From Undaria pinnatifida (taxonomy: Eukaryota; Sar; Phaeophyceae; Laminariales; Alariaceae): 64,000 bases of DNA. Made by a program: the position numbers and the translations under genes. This document shows positions 1-10,790 of this stretch, piece after piece. Location: positions 4,124,265 to 4,188,264 of the forward strand of contig JABAKD010000004.1 in NCBI GenBank assembly GCA_012845835.1. Reading direction: 5' to 3'. The notes under the pieces were generated by a model. The model saw only the letters and a program-made list of their open reading frames with translations. It had not been told where the DNA came from and searched no databases. The number at the start of each line of letters is the position of its first letter. Within the stretch, counting starts at the first letter, position 1.

Positions 1-444
1 TCTAGTTGAGGGTATTATGCCTGTAAACAGACATGTACCTTTTAGAATTGTATAGCGTTTAACAATATTTAACTTACCTTGTTTATTAATTGCACTGAGA
101 TACAACTTAGTATCTTCACATCCGCACGTTCAGCCTGTATCAAGGGCAGAACCTGCTGTGCAACAACCATGATACAATCTGGTGTATGACGACGACCAGA
201 TGGGAATTAGACATCTCTGTATCTTGTACATCAGCAACTTAGTGAGTTGATATTGCATTCAGAGCTCGTGGGCGTCCCCATTCACTCTAAATGTGATCTT
301 CCTCCCACTGGCCACAATTTACAGGAATACAACATGTCTAACTCAAAACGATTACCATCAACGGACTTGCAGACTGTATACAGGGGATCAGTCTGTATGT
401 ACAAAAATCTGCTTGACAACGACGATCGTCGAATATAGAATATG
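1..444. other. No gene seen
   Basis: This stretch lies beyond the 3' side of the minus-strand retroelement. I found no convincing coding frame, no tRNA-like motif and no copy of sequence from the other flank of the element, so it is not recognisable as a long terminal repeat. Confidence 0.4.
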
Positions 445-960
445 TCAACTGACATATTTCCTTACACAAGGAAAATAACATAACGGAGAGGTGGTTGACG
501 ACCTACCGTGCCCATTATCGACTTTGGTACCCAACTCATACCGCGGCACACACGTGATGGTACCGTTGGCTCTGCCTCGACAGTTTGCTAGACTGGGGGC
601 GCGGGAGTTGTTAGTGTTTTGCGGATCAGGAGGGACGTCCTGAATGCTCACAAAATATGAGCGAATAAATTCACTGCAGTGGGGAATTTGGCGACGGTGA
701 TACCAACCATCGGTATTTGGACCTTCCCTACGAAAACGGACTCGGAACTGAACATTAAACGGGGACGTTTCTTCATCTAAATTTGGTATTAGTAATTTAG
801 TTCCCAAAAATATTGAAATCAGGATCTACGACTACTATGAAGAGAGTACTCGCGGATTGAGGTGTTTCTCGTGGCGGAAGGGGAGAATTGTTAGGGTCAT
901 CTAAAAACTTCAAGTATGCTCCAAATTCTAATTTCTGCCTGTCTAATAACTTCTCCGGGT
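445..960 (-). pseudogene. Retroelement pol C-terminal region after RNase H
   Basis: Two adjoining open stretches (960-808 and 807-445) continue the retroelement after RNase H. The first reads DPEKLLDRQKLEF and so on, resembling the linker that normally precedes the integrase zinc finger; the second starts KLLIPNLDEETSPFNV. No HHCC zinc finger and no DDE catalytic signature can be seen. It is therefore either the linker followed by a deletion of integrase, or an unusual C-terminus. The assignment rests on position more than on sequence. Confidence 0.4.
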
Positions 961-1423
961 CTATTGTAGGAAAAACTGATACAATACTCGAAACAATTCA
1001 CGATCACTCTCGACTAAGCAGTGTTCATTCAGGTTGTTAAAATGTACTTCATAAGCACGTGGAGTTGGTGGGCGATAGGGTTGCCCATCTTGTGGCACAT
1101 TGCGACAGATAGAGGCTAGCCTGGGTTGCGACGGCAACATATGAGAAAGAGACGTCTTTCCTTGGGTTGTGTCCTCTGGTATATCGCCAAGAAGCCGGGA
1201 TAATGTGTCCGGTACTACGTGTAATTTTCCCGGCTTATGCTCGACTGTACATTCGAAACTCTGCAAGGCAATGGCCCATCGTGTTAACATGTTGGACGTG
1301 TCTTGCATATAATATAGATGCGTGGGAGCAGCATGGTCGGTGACGCTTTTTAAAATGTTTGCCCCAAAGGTACGGACGCCAATGTTGCAGAGCGACTACT
1401 CTGCAACACTTTTTTATCGTTGC
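961..1423 (-). pseudogene. RNase H, C-terminal part (broken)
   Basis: The motif VTDHAAPTHLYY followed by RWAIALQSF and VEHKPGKLHVVPDTLSR is the classical end of a gypsy RNase H domain, where the conserved TDH and the HxxGKxNxxxDxLSR signature occur. Between the preceding piece, which ends FTKGQEHY, and this piece there is an in-frame stop plus a frame change inside the segment that should carry the catalytic Glu-containing helix. The enzyme cannot be made intact. Confidence 0.8.
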
Positions 1424-1729
1424 TCAATAATGTTCTTGTCCTTTCGTAAAACGTTTACTAAAGTAGGCAATTATTTCTAGGTCTGGTTTATCAAATCCTT
1501 CGTTGGCGTCTTGGGCTAAGAATGCTCCGACTCCTGCTTCGCTTGCATCTACATGTACGATAAACTCTTTAGAATAATCCGGGAAATGTAATACTGGTGG
1601 GGACGATAACAACTTCTTAATCCGGGTTACTGCTTCAGATTGAGTTGTTCCCCAGTGTTTATCGAATTCCCGCCGTTGCTCATATTGCTTTTTAGTAAGC
1701 TCGACCAGAGGTGCTTTAACTTCAGCATA
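1424..1729 (-). pseudogene. RT connection and RNase H N-terminal part
   Basis: The stretch contains APLVELTKK (RT thumb/connection), then KLLSSPPVLHFPDYSKEFIVHVDASEAGVGAFLAQ, the standard opening of gypsy RNase H, with the first catalytic Asp in VDAS. It ends at FSKRFTKGQEHY. Its upstream edge is created by the DNA transposon: the sequence before LYAEV belongs to that element. If the transposon is ignored, the RT frame to the right continues into this one without a shift, so the insertion came before, or was independent of, the other breaks. Confidence 0.85.
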
Positions 1730-1753
1730 CAGTCGACCCCGCTTTAAAGACAC
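1730..1753 (+). repeat. Left terminal inverted repeat of Tc1/mariner-like element
   Basis: It starts CAGTCGACCCCGC and ends AAAGACAC. It is the inverted complement of 2551-2574 with two mismatches. A second, inverted copy of the CCCCGC..AAGACAC part follows immediately inside (about 1773-1789). Confidence 0.85.
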
Positions 1754-2025
1754 ACCGCGTTTTTTTGGGAGTGTCTTCAAGGCGGGGAAGTGTCTTTAGG
1801 ATTCCGGGGCCACTAACTCACCGTCCCCGGGGCCAATGGAGGTGTAACATATGTCAAAATACGCGCATTTGAAGCAGGAATGCGACCACGAAACTGTGTT
1901 GCTTAAAAACTACAACACGTGATTTGAAAGGCCGCAACACTACTGCTGTAGTACACTCCAATACTTTACACATTTTGAATTTCCCTCCACCACCGAAACG
2001 CGGGAAGGAGTGCAGCACGACCCAT

Positions 2026-2112
2026 TGTAATGTGTACGGCAGTGCGCTGTTGTTGATGCAGGCTCTTGCTGTAATGCGTACGGCAGTGCGCTGGTGTTGT
2101 TGCAGGCTTTTC
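2026..2112. repeat. 44 bp tandem duplication inside the Tc1/mariner-like element
   Basis: The segment beginning TGTAATG at 2026 is repeated at 2070 with a few mismatches (TACGGCAGTGCGCT is common to both copies). Confidence 0.7.
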
Positions 2113-2550
2113 TTATTGTCAAGGCGTTATCCTCAAGGTGAACATCATGCCCGAGATATCGCGAACACACCTGAGACACATCAGTTCGTTGGAACTAGCT
2201 CTGATACGATACACGCAAGTTACCTGCCACATGAATCGCCCGCACGGGCACTGGTGAACCCCTGACACGAGTTGAGACTTTGACTGGCACGTGGGTTTGC
2301 CACATGGCTTCAAGCCGGCTGCTGACGACCCGCCAGCAGATGGGAGGAATCTCTCCATACCCAAACGCGGTAGTGCGGGCTGCAGCAGACCGCTGTCGAT
2401 GTTATACAGCAGTGTGCTGCCCCAGCAAAAAAATTTGGGGGGGGGCCGCAAAGTGGAAAAGGTACCCCCCCCCTTATTATTGTACATCTGCGGGGCACCA
2501 TGTTCTGGGAAAAAAATGTGTCTTTATAGCGGGGAGTTTCCTTAAGAAGA

Positions 2551-2574
2551 GTGTCTTTGAAGCGGGGACGACTG
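2551..2574 (-). repeat. Right terminal inverted repeat of Tc1/mariner-like element
   Basis: On the minus strand it starts CAGTCGTCCCCGC and ends AAAGACAC. A further direct copy (GTGTCTTTATAGCGGGG) lies about 34 bp inside, so the end carries a subterminal repeat. Confidence 0.85.
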
Positions 2575-2576
2575 TA

Positions 2577-3300
2577 TTCTGGTACAAACCGGCGTACGAA
2601 ATTGAGTGTGCCCAATAAAGAACGTAATTCCTTGATGTTATTCCGGTCTGCAACTCACTAATGGCTTTTTTAGGGTCATCGCCAATAGTGATACCATGTT
2701 CCGATATGACATGACCTAAATATTTAACTTGTTCCGAACCGAACTGTTACTTGGACGGTTTTAACGTCAAACCAGCTGCTTGTAAAGCTGAAAACATGCG
2801 TTCGAGTAACAACAGATGTGCTTCCCACGTAGATGAACAAGCTATTAAATCATCCATATAACACAAAAGACCATTGGCTGAACCAGTATCACCAAGAGCG
2901 AGTGACATCATATGTTGATACAACCAGGGTGCGTTACAAACTCCGAACGACATGCATTTAAAGCAGTACTTGCCTTCAGCTGCAACAAAAGCAGTTGATT
3001 CGATGTCCGAGTCAGCAACAGGAAGCTGATGGAAAGCACTCTGGACGTCGGCTACTGTGATGAACTTGGCTCCACCCACAGAGTCGAGATGAGTTTCGAT
3101 GTGGGGCGTGGGCCCATGTTTTTCGGACGAGATGACGATTAAGAGTGTTATGGTAGTCAACACAGCACCGTGGTGACCCATCAGCTTTGCTAACAACAGT
3201 AACAGGACTACCCCAAGCACATGTGCGTTCCTTTATTATTCCCTGCTTCAGTAACTTGTCGACTTGATCATCGATTTGTTTTTGAAGGCGGGGTGAGGTA
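2577..3300 (-). pseudogene. Reverse transcriptase core (broken)
   Basis: The motifs appear in order on the minus strand: WGSPVTVVSK (about 3200), then after a frame change FITVADVQSAFHQLPV (palm, first catalytic Asp), CFKCMSFGVCNAPWLYQ (the FGLxNAP-type motif), CYMDDLI (the catalytic YxDD box, here YMDD) and the thumb start LGTLNFVRRFVPEYS near 2600. The longest open piece is 2747-3220. The palm catalytic residues are intact, but frames change near 3190 and after LKPSK at 2747. Confidence 0.9.
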
Positions 3301-3843
3301 CGGTCGGCGCACGATCAACCGGACGAGTGCCTGGTGGTAACGGGAATGCAGCTTAGGCTATTTTACAACAACCTAACTCATCCGCTGAGAACGAAAAGAC
3401 TGGGCGGTATTTTGCGCATAGGTTTATAACCTCCGAAACTTGTTTGGGGGAGAAAGTAGTGTCAGCAACTGCTTTAGCAAGGGCTGGCTCTAGTGCTTGT
3501 CGCGCAGCTGCTAGTTCATCCTTATTTTTGAGTGATGCGGCTACCGTAATTCAGGTGTATCCGTCACACTGGCTGTTGACAAGAGAGCAAGTGCTAGATG
3601 TGCGGGTATAGTGACACCGCGCGTAGACGGATTGGCGATTTGCAACCAGACGGACCCATCCGCTGCACGCCATGTTGCTACAGTACGTGCAACAACAACA
3701 CGTTTGAAAGTTCGGATGTTTTTTGTTCCAATATATTTGGAGAATTCGGATTGAGATACCATACGAGGTTTTAATACGACGTCAGCATCAACCGGAGGTT
3801 TAGTATCGGTGAAAACAACAACCGATGCCTCAGTTCCTACTGG
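3301..3843 (-). pseudogene. Protease-RT linker region
   Basis: The minus frame at 3541-3762 contains VVVARTVATWRAADGSVWLQIANPS, a segment of the kind that links retropepsin to RT in gypsy elements (an all-beta stretch with VANPS-like ending). It is interrupted on both sides. The assignment is by position and general composition. Confidence 0.5.
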
Positions 3844-4860
3844 TCAATGAAAACAGGATTTTAGACTAACAGGGATAGCCTCAAAGTCAGCATGGACGGA
3901 TGCGACAGAAACAGAGGTTGCTCCTGCTGGGAACATTGATGATCCAGTGGTATTTGAATCAACACGATGAACAGCGGGTATAGCTGCTTCACTTGAGTGA
4001 AAAGTGATGCATTGATTTTTCCAGTCAAGTTTCGCACCAAATAAAGACATGACGCTGTTATCTAACAGGATCTCATCAGGACGTAGCGATGAAATGACAA
4101 GCGCTTCTACTGGGCGTGTGACGTCCCCCAGTTGTAAATCAAAGCGAATGAACCCCAATGTTTCCATCACTGATCCTTTTTCGGCTTTCAACGTGAGCAC
4201 AGCAGGTGGGATAGCATATATCGGTTCATTTTTCAAGATAAGGTGGCGTTTCACAAACGAGAAAGCCACACATGGAACATCGCTTGCCATGTCAACAGTG
4301 ACACGGGGCACCTCGAAGCCTCCAATACGTCCACATATGTGAACGCGATGAGACGAGAAAGCAAACGTAAGCGGCGATTGCGTGCGACGCGATAAAGCAC
4401 AGGCGTGCCATTTTTCATGTTTATTGTTATCATGAGTACTGCTCCTTTCATGATCGGGGCAGTCTTTATTGACATCCATGGACATAGACTTATCAATCAC
4501 TGGCAACGAAGAACCCACCTGCTTATTACCTACATCCCTAGACACGGATTCACTAGGTGCTGGCAATAAAAAATCCGCCTGCGTATTGCCTACATGGGGG
4601 TCTGCGGGACACATGTCAACCAATGATCTACCAGGTACATTGTCCGCAAAACGCACACGCTTACTCACAGGGGAAGGATCTACGACTGCAGCATCCTTAC
4701 TTGTCTCATCACAGATGGACATATCTTCGAGGGTGAGCGACTCGGAAAGCTCGTGCTTCCCTATGTCGTCCCTCGGGTTACCCGACCTTAAAGGAATCGA
4801 TGAACAATCGATCTGGGGGGAAACCCTAAACAAGCTCCCAACTGCGGGAACGACTTCCAC
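3844..4860 (-). pseudogene. Retropepsin-like region with a degenerate active site
   Basis: This is the longest open frame of the relic (338 codons). The first 170 residues are low-complexity and Ser/Asp-rich, like a gag-protease spacer. Then VTVDMASDVPCVAFSFVKRH corresponds to the catalytic loop, where a DTGA or DSGA would be expected but DMAS is found, and ILLDNSVMSLFGAKLDWKNQCITF corresponds to the ILGxDFL..xGxxxD...xxxF end of the fold. The Asp is kept but the Gly of the triad is lost, so protease activity is unlikely. Confidence 0.65.
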
Positions 4861-4872
4861 AACTGGGCACCG

Positions 4873-5234
4873 TCAGGTAGACTTCTGACGGCGAGCTCTC
4901 CTCTCCCGATACCGGGCTAGGTTAGCCTCCCCAAACAGGGGGTGGTTAAAACAATCATTACTGGCGTGACTGGACTTATCTCTAGACGTGCACCCTGATA
5001 CTGACCAGGGTGAGTGATCACGCGTGATGTTCAACCTAGACGTAGACGACTTAGCTGCAGGCATATTTGAACTGGACAAGTGATATGCTGCTGCTGCTGA
5101 ACCGTGGTTCTTACGAGAACCACTGTGTGAGCGTTTACGCTCAAGACGACTCGCAGGGCCACGTACTGCTCGCACCTAAGCTCTAGAACGACCGCGCGCA
5201 ACAGTCGAGGATGACATGGCACTGACTGTGCCAT
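4873..5234 (-). pseudogene. Gag C-terminal region with mutated zinc knuckle
   Basis: In the 4873-5175 frame, CTSRDKSSHASNDC has the exact C-x2-C-x4-H-x4-C spacing of a retroviral-type zinc knuckle, but the second Cys is Arg (codon AGA). A basic tail YRERRARRQK follows. A shift near 5170 separates it from the preceding frame (5031-5234). Confidence 0.55.
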
Positions 5235-5243
5235 CGACTTCTG

Positions 5244-5831
5244 CTAGGGACGCAGCACTACGCTGGGCCCTATCGACTGACTGCTGCATTGGCTTACAGT
5301 ATTGGCCAATGCGTTGTAGTTCCACAATTTCTGAGCGTAACCCACGGAAAAAAATCCGATCTGCAAAGCTTCTACAGGTTGTACCTGTTGTTTTTTAACT
5401 TGACGGTTCAAATTGTTAAAACTATCACGGAGACGGTTTACGTAGGACGTGACTGACTCATTTAAACCCATGAGTCAGAGTAACTATCCGCTCTACTGAG
5501 CGTGTAAAGCGTCTGCTGACAAGCACGACGCTTCAAAAGCAGTTTTCATTTCCGACCGTGAGGTCGGTTTTGCGCTGCTTTCTGTATCCGACAGCTGCCA
5601 ATCTCCATCGGCACTACGTCTCCATGGAACCTGACCTCCTACCAGCTGAGTATAAAACTGGATAGCTTCGTCCTTCAACACGAAGATGAAGTATGTTGTG
5701 AGAAGGTCATCTATCATGTCCTCGGTGACGCCGGGACGTGACTTGAACGACGCAGTGACGAATGCTTCATACTGTGACATGACATTGAGGATGCTATTCT
5801 TGTCGTTTTCCCCAAAACTTGGAGGTAGCAC
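5244..5831 (-). pseudogene. Gag capsid-like region
   Basis: The 5493-5831 frame contains LTTYFIFVLKDEAIQFYTQL and the 5244-5471 frame contains ESVTSYVNRLRDSFNNLNRQV. These match the helical capsid region of gypsy gag proteins (the DEAxxFYxxL and SVxxYxxxLRxxFxxL patterns). A frame change lies between them near 5480. Confidence 0.65.
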
Positions 5832-6381
5832 CGAAGTCAGACATTGTCATCCTCGTGTTAACAGATGACACAGACGGGACTGAACTACCTATTTTTAGGC
5901 TTTTTGATTCAGACGGAGTCAGTTGTACTCTACCCGTCAAAGTAGACAACAGGTCAGCAATGTTGCTTGTAAGTCCTTCCTCAGTCAACGACCTATCAAG
6001 CAGTTCATTCAACTTAGCAATATTACTTTCGCTGACGATCGACAGCTGTTGCGGGAAACTACTGACCATGTGATGGGGAAACGAGACTTCACCAGCTGCT
6101 CCTTTCCCTACGGGGGAGAACGACTGGTGGTGGTGACGCCCACGACGACTACGGTGGCGACCATAGCGGTGTCGCCTCAGCTCTTCTTCGGATGAGTCTT
6201 GACCAGGTGACGGCTTACGGGGACTGAAGTAGGTTTCTTCTTCTACTTCTTCCTGCTGGTCTTGATCCAGACTGCCTTCCTCAGGACGTGAGGGAAGGCC
6301 ACCTCCCTCCTGACGTGGGGGAAGGGCGTTCGGGTCCGTGTGACCATCCCCGGGACCAGGGGGGTCTGTCCCGTCTGCCAT
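5794..6381 (-). pseudogene. Gag N-terminal region
   Basis: A 195-codon minus frame starts at 6381 with MADGTDPPGPGDGHTD. It is Pro/Glu-rich, then Arg/His-rich (HRYGRHRSRRGRHHH, about residues 70-85), then helical (SNIAKLNELLDRSL). It overlaps the next gag frame at 5794-5831, which implies a single shift. The ATG is the first after a run of frame stops and is taken as the gag start. Confidence 0.6.
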
Positions 6382-6684
6382 ATGGCAAGCGGGACAAACG
6401 TGCGGGTTTTTTTTAATGAAGCTTACCCGCTTTTTTCGGTCGGGTTGCTTAGCTCCGACCGAGCTTCACTGCCCCGAAGCCAATTGTGAGACGGTAGTCC
6501 CTTCGCAGGTTTCTCTTTCTCAGATGGAGGTGTGGAGACACACCGAGGTGGGTTATGTGCGCAACCGCACGCTCGAGTGCCAACGATGAGGAAACACCTC
6601 AGTCTGCCTCGAGGAACCAGGATGATCTTGAAGGATTATAGTGATTAGGAGGCGGTATAATCTAGGGAATAGGGACTGGTATCC
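6382..6684. other. Upstream flank of gypsy relic; no gene
   Basis: This is the 5' side of the element on the minus strand. I looked for a primer-binding site and an LTR end and found nothing convincing. It has no coding signal. Confidence 0.4.
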
Positions 6685-7905
6685 ACAATATAAGCTTTTT
6701 TTTGCCGGCATAGGCTTTAAAACTGGAAACAAGCTCGCGATTTATGCCAGTTTTGCGCGGATAAGCTCGACTTATGCTCGCTCTTTGTTCCATCTCTAGC
6801 TTGATTTTTGTTCGATCAAAGTATATTTGCTCGTCTAACACTCGTTGGGCATCCTTGCTTGTCGTCGATAAGCTCGTGAAACGTGGGTTCTTCGGCTATT
6901 TTATTTTTTTTCTACAAGCCACATGGCAGGTGCAGGTGTGTCAGTGCTGTAAAACATATATATATATAAAAACTCCTATGTACTTCGAAAGTATATATAT
7001 ATTTACGTATCATACTACTACTGCTGTTGTTGTGTGTTATTGTGTGTTGTGTCCATATACAGCACAGTGCGCACAGTGTCTTGCTGCCTTTTCCATACCA
7101 CCGCACCACCATGTCAATCGGAAAACTTGCTTGAACTCTCTACTCGAAACTCGACAGTAAAAACAGAGCTAGCGAGCTAGCCAAACAGAGCGGACTACCC
7201 AGCACCCCCGCACCCCGCACGACGCAATGCTACTTTCCCCGCCCCCTGTTGTACTTGAGAAGAGCGGCAATGCGGTCACTGAAGCTAGACTCCTGCCTCT
7301 CGTCCACACAAGAGCGCAGAATAGAAAACACGCGTCCCATGAACGCGGAGGATGGCTGAATCAGCGCGATGTCCTTCGCAGCATCATACCAACGCGGCAG
7401 CTTAAGCCTATTGTCATGCCAGAATTGCTGCAGATTGTACCCGGCGTCAGCGTTTAGAAGCTAAGATGTGGAACTCATCCTTCTCTCCCACAAGTGTCTC
7501 AATGACATCTGCGTCCACGAACGGAAATCTATCGAGGAGTTCAATATCCTCGGTGGACAACTCGTGTTGCTTCACGTAGGTGAAGTTCAGGAGCCGTGCG
7601 TGTTTATGTGTTCTCATGTAAGACCGTCCAATATCGCGATAAACAGAACCGACAATAAAAAGGTGTAATTAACCCTCGTGAAATTGTATTATTACCGTGC
7701 GGCCACCCGTTTAACGTCTCCACCGTGCTGCCAGACAACCAGACGCACATATACACCCGAAATGGGGGCGGACATAACCACCTTATGCTTGATTTCCCTT
7801 GTTATGGTCTCACATAAGCTATTTGGCATGTTGGCTATGCTCGGTCGGACATAAGCTTTTCCATAAGCTCAAAAAGCCAATATAAGCTAGAAGGTATGCT
7901 AGCTT
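6685..7905 (-). mobile_element. hAT-family transposon remnant with ATAAGC subterminal clusters
   Basis: The ATAAGC/GCTTAT hexamer is clustered at both ends of this 1.2 kb stretch: at least three copies in 6690-6870 and six in 7785-7905, almost none between. Between the clusters lies the C-terminal end of a hAT transposase on the minus strand (7230-7668). hAT transposases bind several short subterminal motifs, so the arrangement fits a shortened hAT element. The extreme ends share CAATA..AGC, but I could not find an 8 bp target duplication, so the borders are approximate. Confidence 0.6.
7230..7668 (-). pseudogene. hAT transposase C-terminal dimerisation domain (frameshifted)
   Basis: The minus strand from 7668 to 7447 reads RDIGRSYMRTHKHARLLNF then LLDRFPFVDADVIETLV and stops; one base over, from 7448 to 7230, the frame continues NLQQFWHDNRLKLPRWYD, AAKDIALIQPSSAFMGRVFSI, LRSCVDERQESSFSD and RIAALLKYNRG before a stop. 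The W..N...P.....A.DI..I..SSA..ERVFS....V...R.S.....I..LL pattern is the hAT dimerisation region, with Met-Gly in place of the usual Ser-Glu before RVFS. One frameshift at about 7448 and the loss of the rest of the transposase make it a dead fragment. Confidence 0.8.
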
Positions 7906-7960
7906 ATTGGGTAAGGCCCTACCACTTGTAGCGTCACATACTTGAAAATCGATTTGAGAC

Positions 7961-8440
7961 ATGACATCCTTGAAATTTCGGCTGGAACTCCCAATACTAA
8001 AAAAGTTAAAAACGAGACTGCTATGTCACGATTCGTCGGTGTGGTGTCCGGTAACGTTTGAAGATGCGCCGGATTGCTTGAAGATGCGCCGGAGCACCCC
8101 GAGGGCTGTGGTTCGATTCCCGGGTGTCAAGGCGTCATCACCGAGGACCTCAAGGTTGCTGTTGGTGCTACGAGCGGCGGATTTTTTTCATTTTTCGCTC
8201 AGAGCTCCCAGCTTCCACCCCAAACGCTCACACACGCACACACGTTCGCACCGATCACCCAACAACTCTTCTCCCCACCTCGAGCTTCGTCACGCCCTCA
8301 CACTCCGCTCTCCGTGTTCGCAAAGCTACCCGGTGCGGGGCTACAAGCTATGTTCTGTTCCTCGTGGCTGGGGGCGGGATGTAAGCACGCGAAAGGATGG
8401 TGTGTGTCCCTCCCTTCTTCCATTCTCCATTTTTTAGTTT
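7961..8440 (+). repeat. Possible tRNA-related SINE fragment
   Basis: At 8107-8131, GTGGTTCGATTCCCGGGTGT has the form of a tRNA T-arm / RNA polymerase III B box. I could not identify a matching A box upstream, where ATGCGCCGGA is duplicated. No second copy is visible in the window, so this stays tentative. Confidence 0.3.
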
Positions 8441-10404
8441 TTACGTGGTATACTGCTGCTGTACTTGTACTTGTATTCATTGAGAGACGAGGTTGAAGGC
8501 GCGAGCGAACGGGGCGGTGTCGGGGGGGAACCGGTTGCATATACCGATACCCAGCCGTTTCGTCCGTGAGAACGCCGCTGAAAATTTTTGATCTCCCTTG
8601 ACCCACGAAATGAACTCCCGAATTTCGACCAATCACACACCTCTATCCAAACAATAGACCAACGATAATCGAATATTGAATGGACATTTTTTTCTCCGCC
8701 CAAAATTTGAATTTCGATAGCTGGCAGCACGAAGTCTCTTTATCTGGTACAGCCTCACAACAACGAGCAACTATTACTATAGACTACGACAAGACGTGAA
8801 CCCGAGTTGATAGAAACACCTGGCGCGAAGGCCGAAACGCCTTGGCACGACGAATGCGTGCATCGTTGGAACGACGGTCTCCGAGAGCAGCAGCAGTTCC
8901 AGGCTACCTGCGTGTTCTGGCTTGATATTTGTCGACAGTACTCAAGGTTGTTTTTGGGTCGAAAAAACGGGGTCAAAATGTCCGGCACGCCTGCAAGGCG
9001 CGCGCGCAGTCGCTGCAGCAGCGCAGTCGGACAGGGCAGCGTGGGTTGGACTTACGGTACCATTGGCGACGCGTACACAGGTACCAGGTACATACCAGGT
9101 ATGGAGTACTTTAGTAATCAACCGCTCGCGCTCGTGGGCTGTGGAGGGTACAAAAGGGTACAGGGTGTAGGGTGTAGGTGTTCAATCGTTTCTGAGTGTC
9201 ACACATGGACAGCCTGCCACCCTAGAATGAGTTCCATTGAACCCCTTTGAGATACTTCAGGGCGAAAAATTGATGCCGAAAATTGACGACTACGGCATCG
9301 GCCGCTGCTGGTTGGCGATGCTAAAATTGGTGCCCGAACGATAACAACTCGAAGACTCGTACGGGACAGGCGTAGCATGATCCTAATCGTACTGCTGCGC
9401 GCTCACGCTACTGATAGACGTTTGAAACCATCGCAATCGTCGTTTTTTTGGTCGCTGTACGCGAGCACCAAAGGGTCAAGTGTACATACATGTGCATGTG
9501 TTCGTAGTGTTTGCCGTTGATGATTCCGTTCTCGTCCACTTGAGATCGCTGCGTCGGTCTGTTGCCTGTTGCCCGGGTTGTTGGTTGTTGGTGGTGCGGA
9601 CGTGCGAACTCCCTCGTGCTTCTCGAAAACAACAAACGTCCGAACTATGATACCGTAGAGGTGTACAAGTAGGGGTGCCCCTTTTGTTTTTTAGGGTGGT
9701 CACTTGAGATGCTCTACACCTCACCCCCGACTTGTTCTGAGTAAGCTAACTGAATGTGCAACCCGACCACCAAACCCATGGCCTATTAATTGGTGTAAGA
9801 AAAACATATCCTTGTAGACTCAAAAGCAAGAATATTACGTTCAATGACATTCCATCGGTTTTGTGTCAAGGAGCCCCTGTGCACGCATCATTCATAATGT
9901 AGAGGAATCCCTCTGAGCAGCGCGCAGGGTGCACGTGATGCACGCCGCTCGGTTGTGATACCCGCATGGGTTTCCCGGTTCTACCTAACGTGCTACAGTC
10001 AATTATGCGCAACCTTCAGCCATCACGTCCCAAAGCTAACCGAGTCCACATACATAATAGACTACCAAGACTGACAAGACTACCACCTGGGAGAGCGTCC
10101 TTAGCGGCCCCGCTGCCGTAGCCCTGACTCTCGCGTCCCATCGCTAGCTCTGGATACAACGCTGGTACTCGAGAAGACCCAAGCGTACAGGAGAGTGAGG
10201 TACCCGGGCGAGCACAATCCTCACTTAGGAGCTGTGGGTCATGTTTCTCTGGGGTCCGCCATATCTTGTCCCCATTTCCCTACTTGGCAACCCCCGACTA
10301 GATACCCCTTCTTAGATCCCTAAAATCACCGTTACATCCTCCCCAGCTGGTTGGCCAGGGAAAGGACAGCCACGCGATACTGTGAACGGTGGTTCCAAAT
10401 TTGT
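8441..10404. other. No gene seen
   Basis: About 2 kb without recognisable coding sequence. Short frames on both strands lack any family resemblance. Two copies of TACCAGGTA sit together at 9081-9107. Confidence 0.5.
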
Positions 10405-10790
10405 CTACATCGACCAAGACTGAAGAAGGAAAACCCGGCCTAGTTACTCCGTTAAAGGAGAAGCCTTCCCCAATGCGCACCAGATTTCACGTGCACAGCA
10501 AAACGAACATAACGAGGGGACCGCTGTTTTCTTGGACACCCCCCGAAAGGTGCTATGCCAACCAAACTGAAAAGGAAAAACCCGGCCGAGTTACTCCGTT
10601 AGGAAAACCCCCTCCCAGCACGCCAAGTGCGCCGCAAAACTAACATACCGAGCGGAGCGCTGTTTTCTCGCCCCCCCCCCCCGAAACGCGCTATGACAAC
10701 CAATCTGGGAGGGAAAAACCCGGCCGAGTTTCTTCGTTAGGAAAAACCAATCCCAGCACGCCAAGTACGCCGCAAAAACCATCTACCGTA
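10405..10790. repeat. Three tandem copies of a ~147 bp unit
   Basis: The shared core AAACCCGGCC..AGTT.CT.CGTTA recurs at about 10434, 10581 and 10729 with the sequence between largely conserved (GCGCTGTTTTCT and ACGCCAAGT.CGCCGCAAAA in copies 2 and 3). Copies are clearly diverged. Confidence 0.75.

Larger units (their letters stand above)
1730..2574. mobile_element. Tc1/mariner-like non-autonomous transposon
   Basis: The 845 bp insert begins CAGTCG-A-CCCCGC and ends in its inverted complement GCGGGG-A-CGACTG. The terminal inverted repeats run 24 bp (1730-1753 and 2551-2574) with two mismatches and are flanked by TA on both sides (1728-1729, 2575-2576), the target duplication typical of the Tc1/mariner superfamily. 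Further copies of the terminal motif (GTGTCTT..aGCGGGG) lie just inside both ends. No transposase frame is visible, so it must have been moved by a transposase from elsewhere. It sits in the RT thumb of the gypsy relic. Confidence 0.85.
445..6381 (-). mobile_element. Ty3/gypsy-type LTR retrotransposon relic
   Basis: Reading on the minus strand the order is gag, a retropepsin-like region, reverse transcriptase and RNase H, which is the Ty3/gypsy order up to the point where integrase should follow. Integrase is not visible: the RNase H end runs into a spacer-type region and then stops near 445. The reading frame is broken many times and RT is split by a DNA transposon at 1730-2574. I saw no matching LTRs on the two sides, so either the ends lie outside, are too diverged to see by eye, or were deleted. 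The element is dead; the parts are listed separately. Confidence 0.85.

Noticed and set aside
6382-6700. 5' LTR and primer-binding site of the gypsy relic
   Set aside because: No tRNA-complementary TGG-start motif at a plausible place and no matching sequence at the other end.
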